From positions 744,001 through 808,000 of the forward strand of contig JAADJZ010000003.1 in NCBI GenBank assembly GCA_011032825.1: a stretch of DNA of 64,000 bases, read 5' to 3'. Shown in pieces: positions 33,900-45,000 of the stretch. The position numbers were made by a program, and so were the translations under genes. Position 1 is the first letter of the stretch; every line of letters starts with the position of its first letter. The notes under the pieces are model-generated. The model was not told the origin of the DNA, made no database searches, and worked only from the letters and a program-made list of their open reading frames with translations. Origin of the DNA: Massariosphaeria phaeospora (taxonomy: Eukaryota; Ascomycota; Dothideomycetes; Pleosporales).

Positions 33900-35778
33900 T
33901 CAGGAGGCCTCGGGCGGGGAGAAGAAGAGAACGATCTCGCCCTGAGGGTTTCGCTTCAGCCTGAGGCTCTTCCAGAGCTCCTTCTCTTCCTCGCCTTTGC
34001 TTAGCTCGCGGTCCCAGCGCTCGCGGTGGTAGCGCTTGAGCGCCTTGTTGACGCTCATGCCCCGCTCGGAGTCGGGACCCTTGTTGATGAAGGACATGAA
34101 CAAGTCTGCGCGGGCCTCGACTCCAGTCTTGAGGGGCGCGAGGTCTCCGTTGGGACGCACGATCAGCGCCCCGTTGCCGTTTGGCGCTGGCGAGTGGGAG
34201 TCGGAAGGATAGTATTCAATGGCCCTCTGCGTCTTTCGCTCCCGTTCGGGTGACGGGGAGGATGAGTATTGGCGACGACGTCGACGGTCAGCCTCTCTGT
34301 TCACGCGACTAGCGCGGGCAGAGTCGTCCCGCCGTTTCTTGGGCTTGATCTTCACAAGGGCAGTGCTGGCCTTCCGCTCTTTGCGCTCTCGCTCGCGGCC
34401 ACGCTCCTTCTCCTTCTTCTCTTCTTTCTCACGTGCCATCTCAGCTTTGATTTCGGCTTTACGGTCTTTCTCTTGCTGCGTCTCCCACTCTCTCTGTGCG
34501 CGGGAGAAAGCTTTGGTATTCCCTTGTTTGGCTCTCTTCATGGGACTCAGCGGCGAGTTGGCGTAATCCCCAGAGTAGTCGGGAGAGGGAGGGAATTCCT
34601 GACGAGCTAAGAGTCGACCAAGTCCACCAGTAAGGCCAGAGTGAAGCATAGTTGGGGCATCGTCCATCATAGTATCCTTCTCCTGCTGAGCGCGCACGAG
34701 GGTCATGTCGAGCTCAGTTGGGGAATTACGTTTGCGCTTGCGGTCAGTCTTCGTGGACGTGGTGTCAAGGTCCATATCACGCGATTTCTTCCGCGTGTGC
34801 TTGAGTTTCGGAGCCGGTGTGGTAAAGTTGTGGCTTGGTTCTTGCTCACGGACATTGTAAGATGAATCATGTCGTTCCTTTGAAGGGCGCACAGGGCCGT
34901 CGCCATACGTGAAACCACTATCGGCCCACTGTTCGTCGTCATCTGGATCTTGGAACCTCATGACGTCCACAGCTTCAGTCCGAGACTCCCTCTCCTCATA
35001 CGCCGGTGGCTGACTGTCTTCGATCATGTGCGACTCGTCCACCTGAGCTACGTGCACTCTGGCGCCATGTGGAGTCCCCGAGGTGTCCAAGAAGTCAAAC
35101 ACGTTCACGTCTTCGAGTGCAGCCTGCTGCTCATAACCCAGGGAGTACGGGGCGGGAGGTGGGCTCGGGGCCCGTGGCGGAGCGTCAACGATAGCGACAG
35201 CGCCGGTGTCTGCGTCGTACGCATCTTCAACGTAGGCATGCGGGACGAGGGCCTGGGAGTTTTGGTAGCCGCTGTCCCTCTTCTGGTGCTGCGAGTTGGG
35301 TTTCTTCTCCTTGTAGAGCTTGCCCTGGTACTTTTGGTCTTCGCTGATGCAGCTCTGCGAACCATTGGTTAGCTCGGGTCATGCAGGACGAATCGAAGAT
35401 TTTCCCGCGTCGCGGACGCTAAAGCGGACGCCAGATGCTTGGGATTCGCGCGCAAACGTTCTGGTGTTGAAGCTGCTCGGCCGGCGAGGGAGGAAGCCGA
35501 CAGCGACAAGGGATGGGGGCGCATACCGTGTGCGATTTGTAGCTGTTCCCCTGGAAGTGCACCATGCAGTCGAGGCAGGTGAAGGATGCGCCGTGGCATT
35601 GGTTGCGGTGGCCATCTAGCTTTTTCTTGGTGAGGACATCCCCACAGTTCTGAACGCGAGAGCATTGCCGTCAGCGTCCAGATCAAATCAAGGGGGGAGG
35701 GGCCGGATGCGCGCGAGCTGGGAGCGGGCAACCAGCGGGGGCAGCATGTAAACATACCTCGCAGGAGAACGACACCAT
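33900..35778 (-). CDS. LYAR-type C2HC zinc-finger nucleolar protein
   Basis: Exons 35778..35758, 35649..35527, 35354..33900; 532 residues. Two LYAR zinc fingers are assembled across both introns: Cys6-Cys9-His21-Cys25 and Cys32-Cys35-His47-Cys50, followed by the family hallmark SEDQKYQGKLYKEKK. Known relatives (mouse LYAR, S. pombe homologue) are nucleolar factors acting in rRNA production and growth control. The long middle part is disordered, with acidic and then Lys/Arg/Glu-rich stretches (residues about 330-390, likely nuclear or nucleolar targeting). The C-terminal segment MSVNKALKRYHRERWDREL..LWKSLRLKRNPQGEIVLFF resembles the conserved LYAR C-terminus. Exon 1 is only 21 nt; intron 2 is 172 nt with a GCTAACC branch site. 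Confidence 0.88.
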
Positions 35779-37005
35779 GGTGCGGGCGGGTTTTGGTATG
35801 CAGACTGGCGGTGTAGTGCTGGCAGCCTGTCAGTGGGGAGATGGGAAGAGTCGGTGAGGGCCAGCAGCAGGAGACACAGTGCTGCTATCGATTGCGGCGG
35901 GCGGGCAGTTTCATGTTGTGTTGGAGCGCTGGAGTGCGCATCAAACAGCGCGAAAATCCGCGGATGCGCTAGCTTGGGCAGGGCGGCCAGGGCCAGGGCA
36001 AGGCGCGCGGCCTGAGGCATGGACGGCTGCGATTCGCGCGGGCGTCACGAACCCCTGCGGCCCTGGGCCTGGTCGACTGTGGAGGCTGGCCACTCTGCCG
36101 CCCGCCTGCACGATGCGCGATGCGTGCGCGCAGCAAGCCAGGCCAAAAATATCACGCGACGAACCGCTCAGCGCGAGCTAGGGGCCGTGGGTGGTGCAGC
36201 CCGTCCGCCACACGACCCGGAGGGGGGACGACATCACGGAGGGGGAACGACACCTGGGCACCACGGAGGGGGGCAGCGCAGCCTTGACTGCTGGGGTTGA
36301 CTCGAAACAACGCCGTGCGATGGAGAATTGCGTCTTCGCCGCAGAGGCACATCCCCAGATAATGCATTTACACCGTGTTGCAGATATACACTTCGCCTGG
36401 CCGGAGTGCCTATACGCAGCTACTGCTATGGCTTCTACTAGTCGTATCCGTATGCTCCCCCTGTGAGACCCCTTGGCGGGCTGACCGCGTGAGCTGCGAT
36501 TCGAGTCCGGCAATCAGCAATGGTGCGTATGTACCACCCGGGGTCTCCATCCAAGACATTGTTTGCGAAACCCGCCGACGTGACGTCTTCGAGTGAGAGC
36601 CGCGAGCTGCCGGACGGCATGCTTCCCACTTGTCGGGTCATCATCGCCGGCGTCGATCCGCTTGGTGCATCAGCTGCGAACGACGGTCGTCCCTAGGCGC
36701 TCACGCATGCAAACATGTTTCTAGCACATGCAGCAAGAGCGGGAGCCAGAGCACAAGACAAAGGACTGGTGATTGATCAAACCGTCCACTCTGTTCCTAG
36801 ATGCCGTATCGACTCCGCAGGTGGCCAACCCCACGCGCCCAACTCCAACTCCAACTCCAACTTCAGGGGTACTCAGAGTGTGCCTCGCCATGCGCCTCCT
36901 CCACCATGCCTAGCCTCTTGTTGTCAGCATACAGTAGGCACATATCTGGACCCGTCTAGGGTGGTTTTCTACTCCATGGCGCTTCCGTCCGGGGTCCACG
37001 GGCGA
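35779..37005. other. Intergenic 1.2 kb, nothing seen
   Basis: Promoter of the LYAR gene and 3' flank of Erv2. A GGGGGACGACAT/GGGGGAACGACAC near-duplication (about 36225-36253) and a CCAACT array (36836-36865) are the only structure noticed. A tRNA-like TTCGAGTCC near 36498 has no matching arms. Confidence 0.5.
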
Positions 37006-37699
37006 TTATGCCTGCTTCTTCTTCGGCTCGTCGTCTCCGCACCCACAATCGTATGCGTCCCCGATGTTTTCGCAGTTGAACTCGTCCTTCTTCAGCCTCT
37101 GGTTGACGATGTTGTGTACATAGCAGCCCCACATGGCTGCTGCCGACCGCGACGACACCTGCGGAGGGTATTTGGCTAGCACTTTTCCGAAGTGCTCCGC
37201 GCACTCTCCGCTGCGAACACAGTTAGCTGCGCATAACTTCAGCTGCGGTACGGCTGGTGGCGCATGGCGTACCAAGGGTATAATCGCTGGAACAGGTGTA
37301 CGAATGAGCGCAGGGCTTCCTTCTCGTCGTCGGTAGGTTTCTCGGGGAAGCGAGCGAAGGTGGTATGTAGCACTTTCCATGCGGCGCGACCGAGTTCGGC
37401 TCTATTAAAGGATACGAGTCAGCCAGCGTGGTCAAATGTTTGTTACTGTCTGGCACGGGTAGGTGGAGGTGTTTGTCCCAGGACTCGTACTTTGCTGTCG
37501 CGTTTCCCAGCTTGGGCGCAATGGCATGGCCCGTCAACATGGCTTCATTCGGTTTGCCATGGTCTCCATGTTTCCCAGCTAAGATCGACGGTAGATGGCC
37601 TGACGGTGCTTGGTATGCTCCTAGTAGAAGGATTGTGAAGAGGGCGCACACAAGGAGGAAGAGGATAAGAAAGCGACTTCTTATGCCGGTGCTGATCAT
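37006..37699 (-). CDS. ERV2: Erv2-type FAD-linked sulfhydryl oxidase
   Basis: Exons 37699..37491, 37401..37273, 37210..37006; 180 residues. Erv2 makes disulfides in the ER, passing electrons from thiols through FAD to oxygen. Seen: an N-terminal signal anchor FLILFLLVCALFTILLLGAY (about 10-29); GRAAWKVLHTTFARFPEKP; the redox-active CGEC at Cys113-Cys116, created by splicing within a Cys codon; the FAD-binding WGCYVHNIVN (140-149); Cys159; and a C-terminal CGC (Cys168-Cys170), the shuttle disulfide that distinguishes Erv2 from mitochondrial Erv1. The signal anchor supports ER-lumen location. Divergent from the branched-chain aminotransferase, sharing a 458-bp promoter region. Confidence 0.92.
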
Positions 37700-38157
37700 G
37701 GCCGCATGTAATTCGAGGTCATCAGATACGAGATTAGATGGGCGTCCCCGGATCCTGAGGATATTGGTAGGGGGTTCAGACGTTGTGTTCGTGTGAAGCT
37801 TTGGAGTTTCGCCAAATGCCAAAGCGTAGAGCAGCGTATTCAAACCAACGCCAAGAGATTACGTATGTCTTTATTCTCGACCCGGGTAGACTTGCCGCTT
37901 CCATGCGTCTGCTCAATGTTCCGGCACCGGTAGGAGTCGACTTTGAGAGCCTCCATGGCTGATGCGCAGACTGGCAAAAGCGGCGATGGCAAAATATTCA
38001 GCCGGTTGGACAAGCTTTGTCACGGCACTTTGGCATCCCGATATCGCTCCAAATTCTTGCTCAGAGGAAGCCAATAGACGCATACCTTGCGTCAGCAAAA
38101 CCACATACTTTGTGCAACAGACGTGTCGTGCGAAGCCTTGAAAACGCAAAAGAAAGC
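37700..38157. other. Divergent promoter region, ERV2 / branched-chain aminotransferase
   Basis: 458 bp between two start codons. It contains a CCGGCACCGG palindrome-type site at 37921-37930, listed separately. No other gene seen. Confidence 0.55.
37921..37930. promoter_or_regulatory. Candidate Leu3/LeuB site CCGGNNCCGG
   Basis: CCGGCACCGG fits the Leu3 everted CCGG half-site consensus exactly. It lies 227 bp upstream of the branched-chain aminotransferase ATG, a known class of Leu3/LeuB target. The same 10-mer pattern also occurs at 56232-56241 and within a coding region near 58645, so chance occurrence is real. Confidence 0.4.
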
Positions 38158-39514
38158 ATGTCTGATTACCCTCCGCCTCCTGTTAATACAATTGGTACGT
38201 CAATCCGGGCTTATAGTGGCCTGCGACTGACATATTGATACTTAGACTGGAACAACGTCGGCTTTAAGATACGAGAAGGTAAGGCGATTTCTTCCGGAAC
38301 AGTTTAGATCGAGAGCACATGATCCGAGTAACAAGACGTCCGGAGCTTGTCGAGTTCACACTCTACCTGGTACAGTTTTATCTACCTAGTTCTGGCTAAC
38401 ATCGGTTAGTGGCCGGTCATGTTGAGTCGCATTACTCTGTGAAGGAAGGAAAATGGACTCCGCCAGCGTTCGTGGAGGACCCATATCTGAGAATCCACGG
38501 TATGGCACCAGGCCTAAACTACGGACAACAATGCTACGAAGGCATGAAGGCGTTCCGTGCTCCCAATAACACCATCAACATATTCCGACCGAGCAAGAAT
38601 GCCGAACGAATGCAGCACTCCGCTTCTTTCATTTCCATCCCTGGGGTACCCACGGAACACTTTCTCGAATGCTGCAAGCTCGCGGTGGGTATGAACGCCG
38701 CCTATGTCCCACCCCACGAAACAGGCGCGGCGATGTACGTTCGGCCCCTACTCTTCGGAAGTTCTGCGCAATTAGGCTTGAATCCGCCAGAAGAGTATAC
38801 CTTCGTTGTGTATGTGATTCCAACAGGCGTATACCACGGCACGAAACCTGTCAGCGCATTGATCCTGGAAGAATTCGATCGAGCGGCGCCCGAGGGAACT
38901 GGATCAGCCAAGATTGGAGGAAACTACGCACCAGTATTGAGGTGGAGCGAGAAGGCACACAAGGATGGCTATGGAATCACCCTGCATCTGGACAGTAAAA
39001 CCAGGACTGTGATTGATGAGTTCTCGACATCAGCGTTCATTGGCGTGAAGAAAGATGGAGATAATATCAAGCTTGTGGCGTCGAACAGTAAGAACGTTAT
39101 CAAGAGTGTGACTGGCGATAGTATTCTCAAAATCGCCGAGTCCTTCGGCTGGGCAACAGAAGCACGGGAGGTATGTCTGCTACTTGTTACCCGATCACCG
39201 AGAGTATACTAAGATGCTTCTAGATTCCATACGCTGAGCTCAGCACCTTCGACGAGGTCCTTGCTGCGGGCACTGCTGCCGCTCTCGTCCCCATCAAATC
39301 TATCACGCACACATCTGCCGGCGACAAATTCACTTACGGCGACGGCTCTGATGAGCCGGGCCCGATCTGTGTAAAGCTTTTGACGACCTTGAAGGGCATC
39401 CAACAGGGCAAGATTGAGGACAAGCAAGGATGGCTGTGCAAGGTGGACAAGCCGCAGCAATGGGGAACCGGAAAAGTGAATGAGACTGATGAAACCGTGG
39501 ATCAGCTGCCGTGA
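38158..39514 (+). CDS. Branched-chain amino acid aminotransferase (fold-type IV)
   Basis: Exons 38158..38194, 38246..38278, 38410..39170, 39224..39514; 373 residues. Interconverts Val/Leu/Ile and their 2-oxo acids with 2-oxoglutarate/glutamate using PLP. Seen: FKIREVAGHVESHYS (spliced across exons 2-3), DPYLRIHGMAPGLNYGQQCYEGMKAFR, MYVRPLLFGSSAQLGL, the cofactor Lys191 in SAKIGGNYAP, IDEFSTSAFIG, and the C-terminal ITHTSAG. The short N-terminus (MSDYPPPPVNTIDWNN) has no mitochondrial presequence, so it is predicted to be cytosolic, like yeast Bat2. Very small first exons (37 and 33 nt). Intron 2 (131 nt) is longer than usual; the direct join reproduces the family sequence, so I see no extra exon there. 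Confidence 0.92.
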
Positions 39515-40089
39515 AGAATGGAAGATATCATACTTTGAGGGAATACTTAGAAGAAGTTGGTGCGTTAGCCAGCGCGGACTGATTCATGAATTTCGGGCCC
39601 AACCCTGATTGTTGCTAGTAGGCGGCGTTTGATCTCAAGGGGCTAGATAGTTCCTTGGACATGAAAGGTGTTGTTAGGCGTCGCCTTGCACAATAATGGA
39701 GAAAAGTTACTTTCCATTGACATCTCAATATGGTGGCCTTTCCCATAAATGCATTATCGACCACTTAAATCACCCCTATCAACCAATTAGAAAATCACAT
39801 TTCCTCCAGGCCGGGTGATTATCCGGGGTTACTAAAGCCGCCTCCAACGTCACTGCCTGCCCCGCGGTGGCATCCATAGATCCTTTGACGGCCCGTCGCA
39901 CAAGCCCAGCTCACATCAGGCAGACGCGCTGCAACACCTTATTGTTCCCTGCATGTCCACCACAACCAAGCCCACCCGGCAGCCCTACCTAGTACCCTCC
40001 GTGTGCTCCCTCCGACCCCGAATTCCCCTGCAACCCTACCCGCGGCACCTAAAACGAAGCATCCGAGCTACACAGACTCCACCGGAAGA
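39515..40089. other. Intergenic, nothing seen
   Basis: 575 bp between two plus-strand genes; no motif or repeat recognised. An out-of-frame upstream ATG near 39954 precedes the next gene's start. Confidence 0.5.
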
Positions 40090-41140
40090 ATGCCTGCGAC
40101 CCTGTCGAGTATGACGGATCGTGTGCGGCGCCACTTTGGTGACAGTCTGAGCCCTGACGATGCCTATCTCTCGTGTGAGTCACTTGGGAAGAATTCAAGT
40201 GTCGGCGGCTGTGAAGGCTAATGCGTAACAGATCATGATGTACGGTGTGAGTATGCGCCGCTGCCCATATGGCGCGCCTTTGCGACGCCATTGTACTTTC
40301 GAAGAGCAACACTGATAATATGGCTACTGCAGTAACGAAGCTGGACATCGATAGCATCAAGTACGACTGGTTGACGGACAATGTGAGTCTTCGCGCTCTG
40401 CGCGCCTGGTCCATCGTACCACAGCTAACGCGCACCTATAGGCAATTGCGTTCTGGCAAGAGTACGACTGCCGACCCGCGCATGCGACATAGACTTACAT
40501 CTTTGGCAGATACATCGAGCGCGAAGAACTGAAGTCCTACCCGAAAGCGCAGATCGTGCTGCTGCGCCCATCCATGGCCTTCATGCTGATGAACACGGAG
40601 AACCCAAAGGAGCTAGAAGACGTGCTCCCGCACTTCGACCACACAACGCACATCTTCCTGCCCGTAAACGACAACCGCGACGTTACACACGGCGAGGGCG
40701 GCTCGCACTGGTCGCTGCTGCTAGTCAGCGTCATCGACGGCGTGGCCTTCCACTACGACTCGATGATGCCGTCCAACGACCGCGAGGCGCACAACACCGC
40801 GCGGAAACTGGAGATGCTGCTGGGCAAGCACCTGCGCTTCATCCACATGGACGATGCGCCGCAGCAGGAAAACGGCATGGATTGCGGCGTCTTCGTCTGC
40901 GTGCTCATGAAGCACCTGTTGCTTAAGCGGTTACTCAAGGCCGACTCGAGCAAGAAGATCAGCATGTCGATGAAGGAGCAGCACATCAACGCCACCGACG
41001 GCCGCAAGACTATGATGAAGCTCATCGATGACCGGAGGAAGGAAGGCGAGAGGCGGCGATCGTTAGTGCTCCGTTTTCGTCTCTGTCTTGCCATATTCGG
41101 GCTGTTGGCTCTGTGGTGGTCATATAGGAAGCTGCTCTGA
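40090..41140 (+). CDS. NEDP1: NEDP1/SENP8-type deneddylase (C48 cysteine protease) with hydrophobic tail
   Basis: Exons 40090..40174, 40232..40246 (15 nt), 40333..40382, 40442..40461 (20 nt), 40510..41140; 266 residues. Family role: removal of NEDD8 from cullins and other proteins, and NEDD8 maturation. Seen: DAYLSYHDVRLTKLDIDSIKYDWLTDNAIAFWQEY at the N-terminus, assembled from four small exons; catalytic His123 (GGSHWSLLL), Asp140 (HYDSM), and Cys182 in QQENGMDCGVFVC. The His-Asp spacing (17) equals that of human SENP8 and the Asp-Cys spacing (42) is within two residues. Size and the lack of a long N-domain fit SENP8 rather than Ulp1. Odd: the last 25 residues form a hydrophobic segment (LCLAIFGLLALWW) flanked by basics. 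Alternatively a 67-nt GTTAGT..ATAG intron removes it, though no branch site is visible. Confidence 0.88.
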
Positions 41141-42023
41141 CGGCGAGACTAACGCGCTTACTTAGACGTAGCGTATCTCCCTTCCGACCCAAAACCGCGT
41201 CTTCAAAGAGCCCTCCGCGCATAGGCGAAGAGAACGAGAAAGCATAGGAGGTACATCGGAAACGACCATCAGCTTCTTAGGCTGCTGTGGTGTGTGCAAC
41301 GCGCCGGTACCTACGATTCAAAAGCCCCTCTGCACCTTCAGCGAGCGGGGTATCTACCTTCTATCAATGTTTTAATCACTACCTAGTACCAAGGATCGAT
41401 CTTTGGGACCTACTAACCAGCCGACTTCTGTCTATCTTTCTTTTTCCTCCGACGTCGTTTCCAGTCGGCGTCACGCGCAAGCGTATACATTCTTCGAGGC
41501 GCGAGTTGCGTTATGGAGTACACGGTTCGGTCGGGCAGCGTTTCTCTAGGTTTTACGACGTCCACGCGTTTCACGGAATCGGGATGGCAAAGCGAGCATT
41601 AGCATGCATGCATGAGAGAGTAATTCATCGATTATTCGTTTGATTGATCGCATGCTTGCCTTCTATAACTAACACGGCCGCCCAATGGCAAGCGGGAAGA
41701 ATCCCCAGAACACCACCGTGAATACATCATACATCTCTTTGGTCCCTCATCCGAAAGTCATTCGTAGGTTCCCATTATCCACCGTTGTACACCGTTGTAC
41801 ACCCTGAAATGCAGCCCCGGGGTATCACATGTCCTCCTGTATCGTACAATTAAACAGAATGAAGGAAAACCAGTGGGGCCCGGCCCGGATGTTGGTGGAT
41901 AAACAAATTACCTGGCCCGTCCGTCGTTGTTACAAGCGTCTCACAGAGGCACAGCAATCGTAGCTTCTTCGTCTTCTTCGTAGCAGCCTCGCGACTAACA
42001 CGCAACTCCATCATCCATACTCC
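41141..42023. other. Convergent intergenic 0.9 kb, nothing seen
   Basis: 3' flanks of the deneddylase gene and the long minus-strand gene. A short ACACCGTTGT duplication near 41780-41801. No gene supported. Confidence 0.5.
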
Positions 42024-45000
42024 TTACCCCCTCACAGCAGCCTTGCCCTTATTGCTAGCACGCGCCTGCTCGACGCGCCTAGTCATCGAGATCTCGCCCG
42101 CCCACTCTTCGCGTTCCCTCGCCATACTGTCCGCCAGCACCGCGAACTCCTTGCCCAGCGCCTGTTTCTTGCCGCTGATTTCGGCGAACTGGTCGTCGAA
42201 GGCGGTGCTGTGGCGATCCACGAACGTCTTCACCAGGTGCTCTCCGTCCTTCGCATACGTGTCTACGATGTCGTTAACGGCCGTCTCGTTGTCGACGATG
42301 TGGCGGACAACGCGCTTGGAGACGCGGATGAGTTGGTCGTGGATGGAGCGCTGGTCGGGATTGAGACTGTTTTCCCATTCCATTTCCTCGGCGTCGGAGG
42401 GCGGGGTCGTGGGCTCTTTGTCGGATTCGGGCGAGGCGGATGTGGAGCTGTGGCTGCTGGGCGGGTCAGGTGGTCCCGGTGATCCCGGTGGTGGAGATGA
42501 CGGGATGTGAAGAGGCGAGGCTTGCAAAGTCGGATCTTCTCCTTCGAGTTCGACAAGAGTAGTATCGCCTTCCATATCCACATCACCATCGTGTTCTGGC
42601 GCTTCATGTTGTGCATCCCTGGGTGTCTGTTGTGGAGCGCTAGGGCCGGACCATCCCTTCTCCACAGCCCTCTTCTCTTGCAGCTTGAGTTCAACAGTCT
42701 TTTTAGGCGGTCCCAGCGCTTGCTCGCGATATTTGGTTGTCTTCTCCACTTTGGCAGGGTTGCCCATCTCTGCTTGGAAAGCTTTCACAGGCGCAAGGGA
42801 TGTTTTAGGTAAAGGCAGGATGTGGGATGGAGTCTCCACTGCCTTTGCTATAATGGTCTCATCCTGCGCGGACACCTCGACGATCTCGAGTTCCTTATCG
42901 GAAACGGTCTCCCCAGTAAGTCGGCGCGCAAATGCGGTGAGCTTATGATCTTTCACGCGGCGTTTGAAGGGGTCACTTTTAGCGGTCTCGTATTCTGCGA
43001 TCTGTTTTTCCATGTCGACCAGATCCGTATCAGCATGCCCTGAGATAGCTGTCGATTCTGCATGTGGCGAGGCAGGCATTGGTTTGCTATTACTCGAAAG
43101 AAGTTCGATACTCGCCGAACCGCTGGAATGGATACGTGGGACTGTCTGATGTAGGGGCGTACGACGCCGTTCCGGTTGAGTGTTGGATGTTGTAACAATC
43201 TGCCGGCTCGATGTCTGGCTCTCATCGTGTGATACATCCATTCCATCATGTGGTGTAGTTTTTAAAGCGGAAGGTGGATTTTGCTGTTTACAAGGACTGG
43301 AGGGATCTTCAAGAATTCTCAAAGGCGCATTAGAGACCGGGGGCATCATCAACCTTGGTTGATCTCGGGTTTCGATACCGGTAATATTATCAGCCCTTAG
43401 ACGTTTAGTTCGCGGTGTGGAGGGAGGAGATGAGCCTGCTCTCCGTTTCAAGTGTGGGTTTGCAGTAGTTTCCGGTGGTGCCTCAGTCGGTAGTTCTGCC
43501 TGCGGCGAGTCTGCGTCTGTGACTTCTATAAGAGCCATGTCATTCGAGTCATTCTCCGCGATGCTCCCCTTTGCATCATTTGGTTGTGTCAAAGCCTGCC
43601 TGTTTGAACTGATCTTCTTTGCCTCATCACCTAATTTTGACGTGGGTAGCGACTTTGAAAGCATATTGGCTAGTACGGAATGCTTAGCAGGCGATATGTT
43701 GGGCGTTGGTTGTTTGGAAGGTCGCGTCTTCGTCTTTGTCGCCTTGGCGTTGTTGGTGTTCTTGGTCTTCTCCACGCGATGCGGTCGGATTGAAGAACTT
43801 GAGTGTAGTGGGCTATTCGGCTCCTTGTAATTCACGGCCTTCGCAGTCCTGCGCTTAGCGCGCGAGTTCCCTCTCGGCTCCGTAGGTGAGTAAGGAGAAC
43901 TAAGGTCAGACTGTCCTTCTCTGGAGGCTTGTTTGTTCGCTTTTTCTATGGCCATTGTGGGCTTCGAAGGTTTCAGCGTCCCGTGTGAGGTTCCAGGCTG
44001 ATTAGCATTAGAAGAGGGTGCGCCGTTCGATAACAGCGGGATTTGTGAGCTGATTGGGTCTTCGTCATCTTCAGTGTCATTTACCTGCTGGCGAGGCTTT
44101 GGTTTCGGCTTCGGCTTCGACTTTCCTGTAGCTAACTTAGCTGTGGTGAGCTTCTTCCGAGTGGCTGGAACCCGGCTGAGTCCAGCTCCTTTAGATGTGG
44201 TTTTTCCTATGCGGCGTTTCTCTTTTGGAGATTCCTCCTCTTGCAGTTCGAACTCGTCACGATCTGTTGTCTTCTCAAAAGTTGCTCGCACCGGCTTCTG
44301 AATCCTAGGAAGAGCCCCGGGAATCGATATACACTGTGGTTCTGGATATTCTACAACCGCGACGGAAGGTTTGTCCTTCAAACCACTTTGGGCTTCGTTT
44401 TCGTTCTCGTCTGAGGTCGACGAAGCTTGTGCAGGTGCAGGATGAGGCAGAGTTAGCTCTGGTCTCAATTGCTGGAGAGGTATGCCTGGGGCGTTGATAG
44501 CGGTGCTCTCTTGAGCCGGCTGAGATGTACGCCTTGGGGACGGATTTGAGAAGCTTTGCGATTCGGTTGAGACGGTATCGCCGACTGCCGCCGCATCATT
44601 TGCCCTCTCTCCAACGCTGCTCGCCCCTCCTACATCCTTGGTCTGCGATGCACTTGGCCGACCGAAGCTTAGGGCTTGACTACTTGTTGGTCTCCGACTG
44701 GCATTGCTCTCATGCAGCTCTTTGTCAACAGTCTTCTTCAGCGATGTGTCTTGGAGTTTGAGGGCCTGACTGCTGGTGGTGCTTGTGACTATTTTACTGA
44801 CATTGAGTAGCTGGCTGCCAGATGCCTTCGGTTTCGTCAAAGGCCCGACGAGCTCTGTGATGGATTGTTCACACATTTTGGCGTCTTTCTCGGTAGCAAA
44901 TAAAATAGTAAACTCAGTCCCAACGTGTTCAGTTGTATCAATGAGATACGTCCAAGGTTCAGGTGTCAGTTCGAGGACGATATCCCACGGCTCGTGATCT

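Noticed and set aside
36478..36520. Possible tRNA (GATTCGAGTCC box-B-like)
   Set aside because: No matching T-stem, anticodon arm or acceptor stem around it.
38279..38409. Extra exon inside the 131-nt intron of the branched-chain aminotransferase
   Set aside because: The direct join already gives the conserved FKIRE-VAGHVESHYS; any insertion would break it.
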